This document shows positions 36,371 to 45,438 of a stretch of 64,000 nucleotides of DNA, one piece after another. The position numbers and the translations under genes were made by a program. The DNA comes from Bacteroidales bacterium. GTDB taxonomy: Bacteria; Bacteroidota; Bacteroidia; Bacteroidales; Paludibacteraceae. The stretch's first letter is position 1. Every line of letters starts with the position of its first letter. Location of the stretch: the NCBI GenBank assembly GCA_015061165.1, contig SUXC01000006.1, positions 1 to 64,000 on the forward strand, in the 5' to 3' direction. The notes under the pieces were generated by a model, which saw only the letters and a list, made by a program, of their open reading frames with translations, did no database searches and was not told the origin of the DNA.

Positions 36371-37030
36371 TTATAAAATCTTAATAAATTCTTTTCTTGA
36401 AAAGCTCCATTTGCGTTCTCGTGGTTCTGCATATATATCTTTAGACCATTTTTCTCCGAGATATACGCCTTTTCGCTTTTCGACTTTCAGCTCTTCATGG
36501 TTATCAAACAAAAGAGATTTGTTATCTGTCCAAAGGATAGAGCCTGCATCGCCAAAACCATTAAGGATATCGTACAAGTAAGTCGATTGTGTGTTTGTAA
36601 ATGGTTCTTGGGTATATACAAATTGGCTATTCTCTACTTTGAGATATTCTTTTCGCGCCTCATCATATACTTCATAGGCGCGTATAAGAACAGATGCTCT
36701 ATACTCTTTATCGGGATTCTCAAATGCTATGTCATAACCCGAAGCGTGAGCATGAAAGGTTATAGGAGTAAAATAGGGGAGTTTTACTTTAATATGATAA
36801 TTGTCTCTATGGTAAACTATATCATCTTTGATTCCGTTCGGTTGTTCACTATGGAAATAGAATTCGACACGCTGGATATAAATGCGATACCTGTTAAGCA
36901 CATGAATATACCCACCATACAAAAAGTACGGTGCTAGTTCTGAAAAAGCCTTTGATAATTGGGGTTCCGAACTATGATCCTTATTGGCAAACTCTAATAA
37001 TTTATCTTTTAAACTTTTCATGGATGTCAT
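36371..37030 (-). CDS. Hypothetical protein with beta-rich core
   Basis: About 219 residues from ATG 37030; another ATG at 37021 and an in-frame upstream start at 37120 are possible. The 37030 start is preferred because GGAG lies five bases upstream. The middle part ('FTPITFHAHASGYDIAFENP' and 'YRASVLIRAYEVYD') loosely resembles the 'FHxxGxDI' and 'ILIRx' blocks of 3-methyladenine-DNA-glycosylase-like proteins. This is a weak impression and no catalytic residue can be assigned. Function unknown. It is monocistronic with a good terminator. Confidence 0.6.
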   Translation of the reverse strand: MTSMKSLKDKLLEFANKDHSSEPQLSKAFSELAPYFLYGGYIHVLNRYRIYIQRVEFYFHSEQPNGIKDDIVYHRDNYHIKVKLPYFTPITFHAHASGYDIAFENPDKEYRASVLIRAYEVYDEARKEYLKVENSQFVYTQEPFTNTQSTYLYDILNGFGDAGSILWTDNKSLLFDNHEELKVEKRKGVYLGEKWSKDIYAEPRERKWSFSRKEFIKIL

Positions 37031-37195
37031 TTTCTCCTTTTTTGTTTTACTCGGAAGCATCGCTCGGAGAGGGACGGTATCGTTCGTTATTAATCTTTTT
37101 GATCTCTTATCTCGCCACATGCGGATTTTTAATAGGCAGTTTTAATCCGTGATAGGTCTTTTTAGGCAACTTTAGACCAGAATAGGTCGAGGTTG

Positions 37196-37609
37196 TTATT
37201 CATTCTTGTTTATCAGTTTGCGCAGGTGAGCTATTTCTTTTTGGGCGGTTGCCAGTTGTGCGCGGAGAGTTGCGTTTTCTGCAACAAGTCTTTGGTGTTC
37301 TTCGTCTTGCGCCTTTCGGTAACCTGTGCGCACCGCATACATCCGTTCTTTGATGCCTCCTAGCTCCATTTCTGTGCTCGTTTTGCCATCCTCGGAGCCT
37401 TCGATGATATTTTGCTTGCCGGAACGCGCTGCCTGTATCATCTGGTCTATCGTACGGTCGCCGTATTTCGGCAGGAACCGTTCGCAAAAGACCACCGTCA
37501 GTTGAAAGAGCGTGTTCGCTTTCTGGTAGAAGAGTAAGGTCTTCCATCGGTTAGTAGGACGTAGCACGCTTCCTTCAACTTGGGGCTTTTTGGGATTATT
37601 AATAGGCAT
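37196..37609 (-). CDS. Four-helix bundle protein (S23/IVS-protein-like)
   Basis: 137 residues from ATG 37609. The frame is open upstream to 37765, but that part overlaps the transketolase gene antiparallel in frame only and has no family character. 'NRWKTLLFYQKANTLFQLTV' and 'TIDQMIQAARSGKQNIIEGS' are typical of four-helix-bundle proteins related to those encoded in 23S rRNA intervening sequences. Residues 100-137 form a probable coiled coil. Function unknown. It sits 11 bp after transketolase. Confidence 0.78.
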   Translation of the reverse strand: MPINNPKKPQVEGSVLRPTNRWKTLLFYQKANTLFQLTVVFCERFLPKYGDRTIDQMIQAARSGKQNIIEGSEDGKTSTEMELGGIKERMYAVRTGYRKAQDEEHQRLVAENATLRAQLATAQKEIAHLRKLINKNE

Positions 37610-37620
37610 AAATAGGCCTA

Positions 37621-39630
37621 TTACAGCAACTTCTTCACTTGGTCGTACACGTTTTGGGCAGTGAAGCCGAGTTTCTCGTCGAGCACTTTGTATGGTGCAG
37701 AGAAACCGAAAGAGTTGAGTCCCCAAATGGTGCCATGTTCGCCTACAAGACCCTCGAGGTTGCATGGCAGACCTGCAGTTAGACCAAAGCGAGTTACACC
37801 TTGTGGCAATACTTCTGCTTGATACTCCTTGCTTTGTTGGCGGAAGATTGCCTCAGATGGCACGCTGACAATCTGCAAGCGGATACCCTCTGTACGAAGG
37901 AGTTCAGCACCTGCCATCAGGGTCGAGACCTCACTACCAGATGCCAGCATCACCACTTGTGGGTTCTCATCTTGGCTCACGATATACGCACCTTTCTTCA
38001 CACCTTCGGCGGAAGTGTTAGGCACACTGGTCACGTCTTGGCGCGAGAGGATAAGGGCGGTTGGGGTATAAATGTTCTCCATAGCCATCTTCCAAGCAGC
38101 GGTTGTCTCCTCTGCGTCTGCAGGACGGAGTACCATGACACTTGGACGACCAGAGTGGTTGTGGAGTTTCTCCATCAAACGGATTTGTGCCTCTTGCTCA
38201 ACTGGCTCGTGGGTTGGACCATCCTCGCCTACGCGGAAAGCATCGTGGCTCCAAACGAACATCATCTGAATCTCCATGAGGGCAGCCATACGAATGGCAG
38301 GTTTCATATAATCAGAGAAAACAAAGAACGTTCCGCAGGCAGGGATGATACCGCCGTGGAGTGCCATACCGATGCAGACGCAAGCCATGGTGAGTTCGCT
38401 GACACCTGCTTGCAGGAAACGACCAGTGAAATCGTTAGGAGTAATGACGTGGGTATGTTTGAGGAAACCATCGGTCTTGTCGGAGTTGCAGAGGTCGGCG
38501 GAGGATACAATCATGTTGCCGACATGCTCTGATAGATAAGCCAACACATTAGCAGACGCAGCACGGGTAGCCACGTTTTGCTTTTGCATGATTTCGCTCC
38601 AGTCCACGCAAGGCGCTTCGCCACGCATAAAAGTCTCATACTCGTTGGCAGCCAATGGGTTAGCGGTTGCCCACTCGTGGTAATCGGCATAGCGTTGGTT
38701 AGTGATTTCGCGCAGTTCTTCGGCACGTTGGTCGTAGAGAGCCTGCACGTCTGGGAAGATTTGGAATGGGTTCTCTGGATCACCACCGAGGTTCTTAACG
38801 GTAGCTTCGAACGAAGCACCTGACTTGCTGAGTGGCTGACCGTGGGTAGAAGTCTTACCCTCCCAGCTGTCGCCTTCGGCGGTTACGCAGCCTTTACCCA
38901 TAGAGGTATGACCAATGATGAGCGATGGGCGATTCTTCTCTGCCTGTGCATTGAGAATGGCTTGGCGGATAGCATCTGGATTATGACCATCAATATCTTG
39001 TACGTACCAACCCCATGCCTCGTACTTCATGGCTACGTTCTCGGAACTTACCTCGTTGCAGTTGGTCGAGAGTTGAACTTCGTTGGAGTCGTAGTACATG
39101 ATGAGGTTATCGAGTTTGAGGTGTCCAGCCATACGACCAGCACCTTGGCTAATCTCCTCTTGGATACCGCCGTCAGAGATGAAGGCGTAAATGGTAGGAT
39201 TGTGCACCTCGCCATAGCGAGCGTTGAACCACTTCGCTGCGATAGCCGCACCTACTGCGAAAGTATGACCTTGACCAAGAGGACCAGAGGTGTTCTCAAT
39301 GCCACGCTCCACATTGCGCTCTGGATGACCAGGTGTAACACTGCCCCATTGGCGGAGTTGCTTGAGCTCATCCATAGTGAAATGTCCTGTCATGCAAAGT
39401 TGTGCATAGAGCATTGGCGACATGTGGCCTGGGTCAAGGAAGAAACGGTCGCGCGCCTCCCAACATGGATTCTCGGGGTCATGGATAAGAAACTCGGAGT
39501 AGAGCACTTGAACGAAGTCTGCCCCACTCATTGAGCCACCTGGGTGTCCACTCTTGGCCTTCTCGACCATTGCTGCGGCAAGGATACGAATGTTATCTGC
39601 TGCTTTTGTCATTAATTGATTAGTATTCAT
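37621..39630 (-). CDS. tkt: Transketolase
   Basis: 669 residues. ThDP enzyme of the non-oxidative pentose phosphate pathway, transferring two-carbon ketol units. 'KSGHPGGSMSGADFVQVL' at the N-terminus and the pyrimidine-domain 'DSFRVGEDGPTHEPVEQ' (here HDAFRVGEDGPTHEPVEQEA) are diagnostic. The cofactor-binding GDG motif reads SDG ('FISDGGIQEEISQGAGRMAG'), which I know as a lineage variant. Downstream of and five bases from the DUF6048-like gene, so probably co-transcribed. Confidence 0.96.
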   Translation of the reverse strand: MNTNQLMTKAADNIRILAAAMVEKAKSGHPGGSMSGADFVQVLYSEFLIHDPENPCWEARDRFFLDPGHMSPMLYAQLCMTGHFTMDELKQLRQWGSVTPGHPERNVERGIENTSGPLGQGHTFAVGAAIAAKWFNARYGEVHNPTIYAFISDGGIQEEISQGAGRMAGHLKLDNLIMYYDSNEVQLSTNCNEVSSENVAMKYEAWGWYVQDIDGHNPDAIRQAILNAQAEKNRPSLIIGHTSMGKGCVTAEGDSWEGKTSTHGQPLSKSGASFEATVKNLGGDPENPFQIFPDVQALYDQRAEELREITNQRYADYHEWATANPLAANEYETFMRGEAPCVDWSEIMQKQNVATRAASANVLAYLSEHVGNMIVSSADLCNSDKTDGFLKHTHVITPNDFTGRFLQAGVSELTMACVCIGMALHGGIIPACGTFFVFSDYMKPAIRMAALMEIQMMFVWSHDAFRVGEDGPTHEPVEQEAQIRLMEKLHNHSGRPSVMVLRPADAEETTAAWKMAMENIYTPTALILSRQDVTSVPNTSAEGVKKGAYIVSQDENPQVVMLASGSEVSTLMAGAELLRTEGIRLQIVSVPSEAIFRQQSKEYQAEVLPQGVTRFGLTAGLPCNLEGLVGEHGTIWGLNSFGFSAPYKVLDEKLGFTAQNVYDQVKKLL

Positions 39631-39635
39631 GATTG

Positions 39636-40280
39636 TTAAAATTTATATCCAAGGAAATAGTTGATGCCCCAGTTGGTATCATTACGGTAGCCGAAGCCAG
39701 GCAAATAAGCCGGTAGGGCATCGCCCTGTTTGTCGGTACGTGTGAAAAGGAACTTGAGCCGCACATACCAACCCATCTGAAACCCTTTCCAAATTTGTAC
39801 TTGGCAGCCAGCGACTACCTCACCCCAACAGTCGAACTTATGTTGGTTGAAGTAGTTGGTATTGGGCATTTCCCAATAAGCATCATACACGGGCACATCG
39901 GTAATCTGGAAACCCTGATATGCTCCTCCTACGCGCAGACCCACCATGAGGCAGTTGTCAGTCTTGCCCTTCTTGAGTGCGCTCAAATCCATACCCAAAC
40001 GAGCAAAACCGCCTTGTCCATTGTAGTGCCCCCCATCGGCAGAGAGCTCTGCGATAGCATAACCTAACTCCAATGTTGGATAGAAGCGATTTGCCAATCG
40101 GACATTGAGTGCTGCTTCATAGTCCTGTACCTTACCTTTGGAACGTGCTAACTCTAAGATAGGGTTGGCAATATCCAGTTTAAGACTCATGCCCTGGTAA
40201 ATGGTGGAGTCACCATACTCGCGCGCGCTCGCGCACAGCGCAAGGCAGCAGAGGGATAATATGAGCAGGAGTTTATTCAT
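39636..40280 (-). CDS. DUF6048-like exported protein
   Basis: 214 residues with a signal peptide (MNKLLLILSLCCLALCASA). The mature part alternates aromatic/hydrophobic and polar residues ('RFYPTLELGYAIAE', 'MGWYVRLKFLF', 'WGINYFLGYKF' at the C-terminus), suggesting an outer-membrane beta-barrel of about eight strands. It matches my memory of the DUF6048 family, found in Bacteroidota next to DUF6452 as here. The gene overlaps its upstream neighbour by 8 bp. Confidence 0.75.
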   Translation of the reverse strand: MNKLLLILSLCCLALCASAREYGDSTIYQGMSLKLDIANPILELARSKGKVQDYEAALNVRLANRFYPTLELGYAIAELSADGGHYNGQGGFARLGMDLSALKKGKTDNCLMVGLRVGGAYQGFQITDVPVYDAYWEMPNTNYFNQHKFDCWGEVVAGCQVQIWKGFQMGWYVRLKFLFTRTDKQGDALPAYLPGFGYRNDTNWGINYFLGYKF

Positions 40281-40761
40281 GCAGGTGGATACAGAGGTTT
40301 TCTTGGATAGCGTCCTCTACGTTGGCATTGATGATTTGCACACTATCCACGCGCGGGTCGGTGGAGTAGGCTGCGGTGATGGTATGATAGATGGCGCAAC
40401 CGCATGCCAGACTAACAAAGTACTGGCGAGGGGTGTGCTCCACGAATAGCGTATCGGTCTGATTGTGAAAGGTCATCACAAAGATAGAGAGCGATGTGTC
40501 GGGCTGTAGAGGTAGGGGCAGTTTGCTGATGCCTTTGCCATTGTCCAAAAGCAGGTTGTAGTCGCCCAATATTTCCACCGTGAGGCTATCCCATGTAGTG
40601 TATTTGACGGAATGTCCTTTTAGGTTGGTAGAGTCGGCTTGCAGCGTTAGCACCATAGCCACATCCATGTCCTTGCGACACGTCGTATCTGCTGTGCAAG
40701 CCACAAGAACAACAGCGCAGCAGAGGGCAAAGGCAATATGTAGGGCAGGGAAGCGGTTCAA
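40273..40761 (-). CDS. DUF6452-like lipoprotein
   Basis: 162 residues. Lipoprotein signal with lipobox VVLVA-C (Cys22), mature part beginning TADTTCRKDMDV. Four further Cys residues (including 'VSLACGCAIYHT') may form disulfides in the periplasm. The pairing with the DUF6048-like barrel gene, with overlapping frames, suggests a lipoprotein-barrel unit in the outer membrane. Function unknown. Confidence 0.75.
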   Translation of the reverse strand: MNRFPALHIAFALCCAVVLVACTADTTCRKDMDVAMVLTLQADSTNLKGHSVKYTTWDSLTVEILGDYNLLLDNGKGISKLPLPLQPDTSLSIFVMTFHNQTDTLFVEHTPRQYFVSLACGCAIYHTITAAYSTDPRVDSVQIINANVEDAIQENLCIHLHE

Positions 40762-40777
40762 AGCGATTCGATATAGT

Positions 40778-41290
40778 TTAAAGTAATGAACGTGCCTCTT
40801 GGCGAAGCGCTAACATAGCATTATCGTTGGCGGTTTGCCCATTTGATTTGTAGGCAGTTATGAGTATTTTGGCATACTCGAGTGCGGTGCTTTCTGGGGG
40901 CATCTGCTGTGCCATAGCATTGATGAAAGCCACCATTTGGTCGCGCGCAGCTAAGATAGCCTCCCAGACTTGGTCGCTGACATAAATCTGCTGACTGAGG
41001 TTGTGGTCGTACTCCATGCGAATGGTGCGCATAAGGTGTTGTTGCACCTGTAGGATAGTCATTTCGCCCAAATTGAGTTCGATGAGCATGTGCTCAGGCG
41101 TAGTGCGCTCTAATAATAAGGAAAGGCGCTCATACGCACGCATACGCAGGGGAGAAATCTCTTTTTGCGAAAGGCGTTTGAGTTCCCACAACCGTTTTTC
41201 GGCTTCGTTTTTGTAAAACTTGTGCATCACAATCCATGTGGCAAGCAGCACACATAACGCAGGTACGCAGTATTTCAAAATCTCTATCAT
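40778..41290 (-). CDS. Membrane-anchored hypothetical protein (DUF7935-like)
   Basis: 170 residues from ATG 41290. An upstream TTG start at 41317 overlaps the -7 box and is rejected. One N-terminal transmembrane helix ('YCVPALCVLLATWIVMHKFY') is followed by a helical cytoplasmic domain. This layout is common in Bacteroidales, but no activity is known. It is the first gene of the unit leading to transketolase. A perfect palindrome sits between promoter and start. Confidence 0.7.
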   Translation of the reverse strand: MIEILKYCVPALCVLLATWIVMHKFYKNEAEKRLWELKRLSQKEISPLRMRAYERLSLLLERTTPEHMLIELNLGEMTILQVQQHLMRTIRMEYDHNLSQQIYVSDQVWEAILAARDQMVAFINAMAQQMPPESTALEYAKILITAYKSNGQTANDNAMLALRQEARSLL

Positions 41291-41294
41291 AATC

Positions 41295-41313
41295 GCCCAA
41301 ATATAATTTGGGC
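41295..41313. promoter_or_regulatory. Palindrome between promoter and start codon
   Basis: GCCCAAAT and ATTTGGGC flank ATA, directly downstream of the -7 box and 5 bp before the start codon. It could be an operator or a 5' mRNA hairpin. Confidence 0.55.
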
Positions 41314-41314
41314 G

Positions 41315-41322
41315 CAAAGTTA
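41315..41322 (-). promoter_or_regulatory. -7 promoter box TAACTTTG for the DUF7935-like to tkt unit
   Basis: Minus-strand TAACTTTG starts 25 bp upstream of ATG 41290. Confidence 0.65.
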
Positions 41323-41354
41323 CAAAAAAAAATCGACATACACAAGTGTATGTC
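41323..41354 (-). terminator. Terminator of the HU-adk-obgE-ClC side
   Basis: GACATACAC pairs with GTGTATGTC around AA, followed on the minus strand by nine T. It separates the ClC gene from the next promoter. Confidence 0.8.
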
Positions 41355-41380
41355 TAATTTTTCTCTAACTATAGGCGTCA

Positions 41381-41413
41381 AACCCGTCAAGAACCCGTCA
41401 AGAACCCGTAATC
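41381..41413. repeat. 11-bp tandem array (aacccgtcaag), three units
   Basis: Units at 41381, 41392 and 41403 (last one diverged). Same period as the arrays at 4481 and 46514, with different sequence. Confidence 0.85.
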
Positions 41414-41436
41414 GGTAGTGCATTTGCTCGGCAGAA

Positions 41437-43122
41437 TTACTCCTCTGAGAAGTGGACAAGTACGTGGCGGTAAGAGTTAAAGATTTTGGACTTGCTGACA
41501 AAACCAAGATACTGCTTTTGTTCGTTCACCACGGGTAAGTTCCAAGCGCCTGTGTCCTCAAAAATCTCCATGACCTTGCCCATTGGCATGGTGTCGGTGA
41601 GGATGGCTTGGGGCGAGTTCATGAGTTGCTTCACGGTGAAACGGTTGTACAATCGAGGTTGGAACATAATGTTGCGCACCTCGTCTAAGAGTAAGATACC
41701 CAATAACTTACCATTATTGTCCACTACGGGGAAGATGTTGCGATTACTTTGTGCAATGACTTTTACCAGTTCGCCCAAGGTCATTTCGGGGTTGAGGGTG
41801 CGAAGGTCGGTTTCCAGCACATTCTCCATTTTCATCAGCGTGAGAACAGAACGATCCTTGTTGTGAGTAAGGAGTTCGCCTTTCTGCGCCAGACGCATAG
41901 CATAAAGGCTATGAGGTTCGAAGATTTTGATGGTGAGGTATGATACAACGGATACTGCCATCAGGGGCATAAAGAGGTGGTAGCCACCTGTGAGTTCGGC
42001 AATGAGGAAAATACCTGTCAGCGGTGCGTGCATGACACCTGCCATGAGTCCCGACATACCTGCCAACGCGAAATTCGCTTCGGGTACACCTATACCGAGC
42101 ATGTTCATCAGGCGGGCGCAGATAAAGCCCACGATAGCACCCATGAAGAGCGAAGGAGCGAAGATTCCACCCACACCGCCACCACCGTTGGTGGCAACCG
42201 AAGCGAATATCTTAAGCAGGACAATGGCTGTAAAATAGCCAACAAGAATCCACGACCCCGTGCCAAAACGCTCAAAAGGGCTATTGGTAATGGCAGAAAC
42301 GGAATCGCCGTTGATGAGTTGCTTGATGACATCGTAGCCCTCGCCATAAAGCGGAGGGAAAAGGAAAAGCAGCAAACCCAATACCGAGCCACCCACAAGG
42401 AATTTGACCCATAAATTCTGCACATGGCGTTTGAAAAGTTGTTCGAGGCTATTCATGCCACGTGTGAAATATAGGGATACCAATCCGCACATTACGCCCA
42501 AAATCAAGTACCAAGGCAGTCGCTCCACGAAAAATGGTTCGCTGTTTGTCAGCGGGAACATAGCCTCCTGTCCATTGGCAACGAAGGAGATTGCAGTAGC
42601 CGTGACAGAGGATATGAGCAATGGTGCAACGGATGTCATGGTGAGGTCCATCATCAGCACTTCCAAGGTAAAGACCAGACCTGCGATAGGGGCTTGGAAG
42701 ATACCACCCACTGCACCTGCGGCACCGCAACCAATCATGAGCATCATGGTCTTTTGGTCAAGGCGGAAGAGCTTGGCGAGGTTGCTACCGATAGCCGAAC
42801 CTGTCAGCACAATAGGTGCCTCGGCTCCGACCGAACCACCAAATCCAATGGTGAGTGCCGAACCTACCAACGAGGACCACGTGTTGTGCAATTTGATGAT
42901 GGATTTGCGCTGAGAAATGGCATAGAGAATCTTGGTGATACCGTGCGATATGTCGTCCTTGACAATGTATTTCACAAAGAGTCCCGCCAGTGTGATACCA
43001 ATCATTGGAGTGATGAGATACCACCAATGGTCTTGCGCAATGAGTTGGTTCTCAACGAAATGCTGAATGCTATGAATCATGAACTTCAGCAGTTGCGCTG
43101 CACAGGATGCCAATGCTCCCAC
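41437..43122 (-). CDS. ClC-family chloride channel/transporter with CBS domains
   Basis: 561 residues counted from GTG 43122, but the conserved protein continues upstream. The codons to 43203 read KLTYDRFIAWREQHIPQ and then KNLVLILSFFVG, a good ClC N-terminus. No ATG, GTG or TTG exists between the in-frame stop at 43249-43251 and 43122, so the natural start is unclear (see findings). The membrane part has the ClC selectivity motifs GFGGSVGAEAP, 'GGGGVGGIFAPSLFMG' and a Tyr-like region. Two CBS domains follow (about 430-550, 'PVVDNNGKLLGILLLDEVRN'). 'GAEAP' keeps the gating Glu. It probably moves chloride or fluoride. Confidence 0.88.
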   Translation of the reverse strand: MGALASCAAQLLKFMIHSIQHFVENQLIAQDHWWYLITPMIGITLAGLFVKYIVKDDISHGITKILYAISQRKSIIKLHNTWSSLVGSALTIGFGGSVGAEAPIVLTGSAIGSNLAKLFRLDQKTMMLMIGCGAAGAVGGIFQAPIAGLVFTLEVLMMDLTMTSVAPLLISSVTATAISFVANGQEAMFPLTNSEPFFVERLPWYLILGVMCGLVSLYFTRGMNSLEQLFKRHVQNLWVKFLVGGSVLGLLLFLFPPLYGEGYDVIKQLINGDSVSAITNSPFERFGTGSWILVGYFTAIVLLKIFASVATNGGGGVGGIFAPSLFMGAIVGFICARLMNMLGIGVPEANFALAGMSGLMAGVMHAPLTGIFLIAELTGGYHLFMPLMAVSVVSYLTIKIFEPHSLYAMRLAQKGELLTHNKDRSVLTLMKMENVLETDLRTLNPEMTLGELVKVIAQSNRNIFPVVDNNGKLLGILLLDEVRNIMFQPRLYNRFTVKQLMNSPQAILTDTMPMGKVMEIFEDTGAWNLPVVNEQKQYLGFVSKSKIFNSYRHVLVHFSEE

Positions 43123-43198
43123 GAAAAAACTCAGGATAAGAACGAGGTTTTTTTGTGGGATATGTTGCTCACGCCAAGCAATAAATCGGTCGTATGTT

Positions 43199-43232
43199 AA
43201 TTTTGAATTCAGAATTTTGAATTTTGAATTAC
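43199..43232. repeat. Imperfect aattcaaaattc repeat at the obgE-ClC junction
   Basis: ttaattttgaattcagaattttgaattttgaatt spans the last codons of obgE and the place where the ClC start codon is expected. Similar words occur at 4811-4845. Confidence 0.75.
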
Positions 43233-44404
43233 TCTTGTGTGTCCCAACCTATGCCGCGGTATTTGTCGAGGTCCCACTCCTCTTCCACCTCGTTGAGGTA
43301 GATGGTGTGTGGTTCATCGTCTTCATCGGTGTCGTCGTCTTCTGCTCGCTCAATCACCTTGACGTCAATAGGCGAGTGTGAGATTTCGATTACCTGATTC
43401 TGTTCTTTGTTCAGTTCCTCCCAAAGCATGTCTTTGAGGTCGGTGATCCCCATGCCACTGGCGGAGGAGAAACATACTACGGGAATCTGCAAATCCTGCG
43501 AGAGTTTAGCGGTGAGTGCAGAGAGGTCAATCTCTGGGTCAGCGATGTCGCATTTGGAGATAGCCAAGATACGTGCTTTGGTGAGCAGTTGTGGGTTGTA
43601 TTTCTCCAACTCAGCGAGCAGGATCTCGTACTCTTTTCGAATATCCTCTGTAATAACAGGTACCATGAAGAGTAGTACCGCATTACGCTCAATATGGCGC
43701 AAGAAGCGCAATCCCAATCCACGTCCTTCGGCTGCGCCCTCAATGATTCCAGGGATGTCCGCCATGCAGAATGACTGACCATCGCGGTAGGACACAATGC
43801 CCAATTGTGGGGTGAGCGTGGTGAAAGGATAGTCAGCAATCTCAGGTTTGGCAGCACTGACTACGGATAGTAGGGTGGATTTGCCTGCGTTAGGGAAGCC
43901 TACTAAACCGACATCTGCCAGCACCTTGAGTTGGAGAATAATGTTTGCCTCTATACATGGTTCGCCGGGCTGTGCATAGCGAGGGGCTTGGTTGGTTGCT
44001 GTGCGGAAATGCCAGTTGCCCAACCCACCTTTGCCACCGCGGAAGAGGATAATCTCCTGATTATGCTCTTTCACCTCGCACAGAAACTCGCCAGTGTCGC
44101 CATTGTAAACCACTGTACCACAAGGTACTTCGATGATTTTGTCCTCGCCGTCCTTTCCAAACGAACGCGAAGGACCTCCGCTGCCACCGTCAGTAGCAAA
44201 GATATGCTTTTGGTACTTTAGGTGAAGCAGTGTCCAGAGGTTGCGATTACCGCGCAGGATGATATGTCCGCCTCGTCCGCCATCACCACCATCGGGACCG
44301 CCCTTAGGCACATATTTAGCACGGTGGAAGTGCATGCTACCTGCACCACCTTTGCCTGAACGGCAGTAGATTTTTACGTAGTCAATGAATGAGGAGGAAG
44401 CCAT
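43229..44404 (-). CDS. obgE: GTPase Obg/CgtA
   Basis: 391 residues. Ribosome-assembly and stress GTPase. The glycine-rich Obg domain contains 'GKGGAGSMHFHRAKYVPKGG' and 'GGDGGRGGHIILRG'. The G domain has G1 'GFPNAGKSTL', G3 'ADIPGIIEGAAEGRGLG' and G4-like 'ISKCD', where Ser replaces the usual Asn as I know from Bacteroidota. The C-terminal tail is acidic ('ERAEDDDTDEDDEP'). It lies 33 bp after adk. Confidence 0.96.
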   Translation of the reverse strand: MASSSFIDYVKIYCRSGKGGAGSMHFHRAKYVPKGGPDGGDGGRGGHIILRGNRNLWTLLHLKYQKHIFATDGGSGGPSRSFGKDGEDKIIEVPCGTVVYNGDTGEFLCEVKEHNQEIILFRGGKGGLGNWHFRTATNQAPRYAQPGEPCIEANIILQLKVLADVGLVGFPNAGKSTLLSVVSAAKPEIADYPFTTLTPQLGIVSYRDGQSFCMADIPGIIEGAAEGRGLGLRFLRHIERNAVLLFMVPVITEDIRKEYEILLAELEKYNPQLLTKARILAISKCDIADPEIDLSALTAKLSQDLQIPVVCFSSASGMGITDLKDMLWEELNKEQNQVIEISHSPIDVKVIERAEDDDTDEDDEPHTIYLNEVEEEWDLDKYRGIGWDTQE

Positions 44405-44437
44405 ATCTGTGTATAGTGTAATGTGTAAAGGCTGGGA

Positions 44438-45013
44438 TTATTTCTGAATCAGTTTCAGGATATTGTCTATTTGGTTGAACGTATCTTCCATCGAGTAGTT
44501 GCCATTGATAGCAAAGTAGTTGTGGCGATGGAGATAGTAGGTGCAAACAGGTTTGGTCTCTGACTGATATACTTGCAGACGTTTTTTGATTGTTTCGTAG
44601 TTGTCATCAGCACGACCGCTGGTCTTGCCACGATTGAGGAGGCGTTTGATAACCTCGTCTTCTTCTACGAAGAGGTCAAGCAGTACCGCCTTCATTTGGC
44701 GACGTTCGAGCAGCAGCTCCAATGCTTCTGCTTGGGCCACAGTGCGAGGATAACCGTCAAAGATGACGCCCTTACAGTCTTCGGGCAGGTTGTCCAAATA
44801 GCGGGCAATGAGGTGAATCATTTTATGGTCTGGCACCAAGTTGCCTTTGGCAATCAATTCGCCAATTTCTTTGCCGAGCTCGCTACCAGATTTGATTTCA
44901 GCGCGAAGCGCATCACCTGTTGAGAGATGTTGCAAACCGTATTTCTCTACGATAAGGTCAGATTGTGTGCCTTTTCCGCTACCGGGAGCACCACAGAGTA
45001 TGATGTTCAACAT
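44438..45013 (-). CDS. adk: Adenylate kinase
   Basis: 191 residues from ATG 45013. The frame is open 32 codons upstream, but that part would overlap the HU terminator. P-loop GAPGSGKGT (8-16), 'LSTGDALRAEI' (AMP site), 'GVIFDGYPRTVAQAEAL' and the short lid 'NRGKTSGRADDN' identify a short-type enzyme without the zinc-binding lid insertion. Catalyses ATP + AMP to 2 ADP. Confidence 0.95.
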   Translation of the reverse strand: MLNIILCGAPGSGKGTQSDLIVEKYGLQHLSTGDALRAEIKSGSELGKEIGELIAKGNLVPDHKMIHLIARYLDNLPEDCKGVIFDGYPRTVAQAEALELLLERRQMKAVLLDLFVEEDEVIKRLLNRGKTSGRADDNYETIKKRLQVYQSETKPVCTYYLHRHNYFAINGNYSMEDTFNQIDNILKLIQK

Positions 45014-45065
45014 AGTTGAAAATGTTTTAATAGTTTTAGGGGATAAGGGTAAAGTCGGACACAAA

Positions 45066-45093
45066 ACGAGTTGCCCCAAAGAGCAACTCGTTG
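45066..45093 (-). terminator. Terminator of the HU gene
   Basis: AACGAGTTGC and GCAACTCGTT form a stem, followed on the minus strand by TTTTGT. It begins 17 bp after the HU stop. Confidence 0.7.
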
Positions 45094-45109
45094 TATGGGT
45101 ATGCACCAA

Positions 45110-45373
45110 TTAGAGTGCCAAACCTTTACCAGCTTTGAACTTAGCCACTTTCTTAGCAGCAATTTCAATCTTAGCACCAGTAGCAGGATTAACGCCTTGG
45201 CGAGCAGCTTTCTCAACTACAGAGAAAGTACCGAAACCTACCAATTGTACGCTCTCACCTTTTTGAAGAGCACCAGCGATTGCATGTACAGTTGCCTCAA
45301 GAGCACCTTGTGCTTGTACTTTTGTCAAACCAGCCTCAGCTGCAATAGCAGCTACCAATTCTGCTTTATTCAT
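45110..45373 (-). CDS. HU-family DNA-binding protein
   Basis: 87 residues. Nucleoid protein that bends DNA as a dimer. 'MNKAELVAAIAAEAGLTKVQ' and 'VQLVGFGTFSVVEKAARQGV' followed by 'NPATGAKIEIAAKKV' are the HU signature; the intercalating Pro of NPATG is present. Monocistronic with its own promoter at 45439-45446 and terminator. Confidence 0.95.
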   Translation of the reverse strand: MNKAELVAAIAAEAGLTKVQAQGALEATVHAIAGALQKGESVQLVGFGTFSVVEKAARQGVNPATGAKIEIAAKKVAKFKAGKGLAL

Positions 45374-45438
45374 ACGAAAATAAGATTAAATTATTAAACA
45401 TTAAGTGTCTTACATTGGACTTTCCAACGAATTGCATG

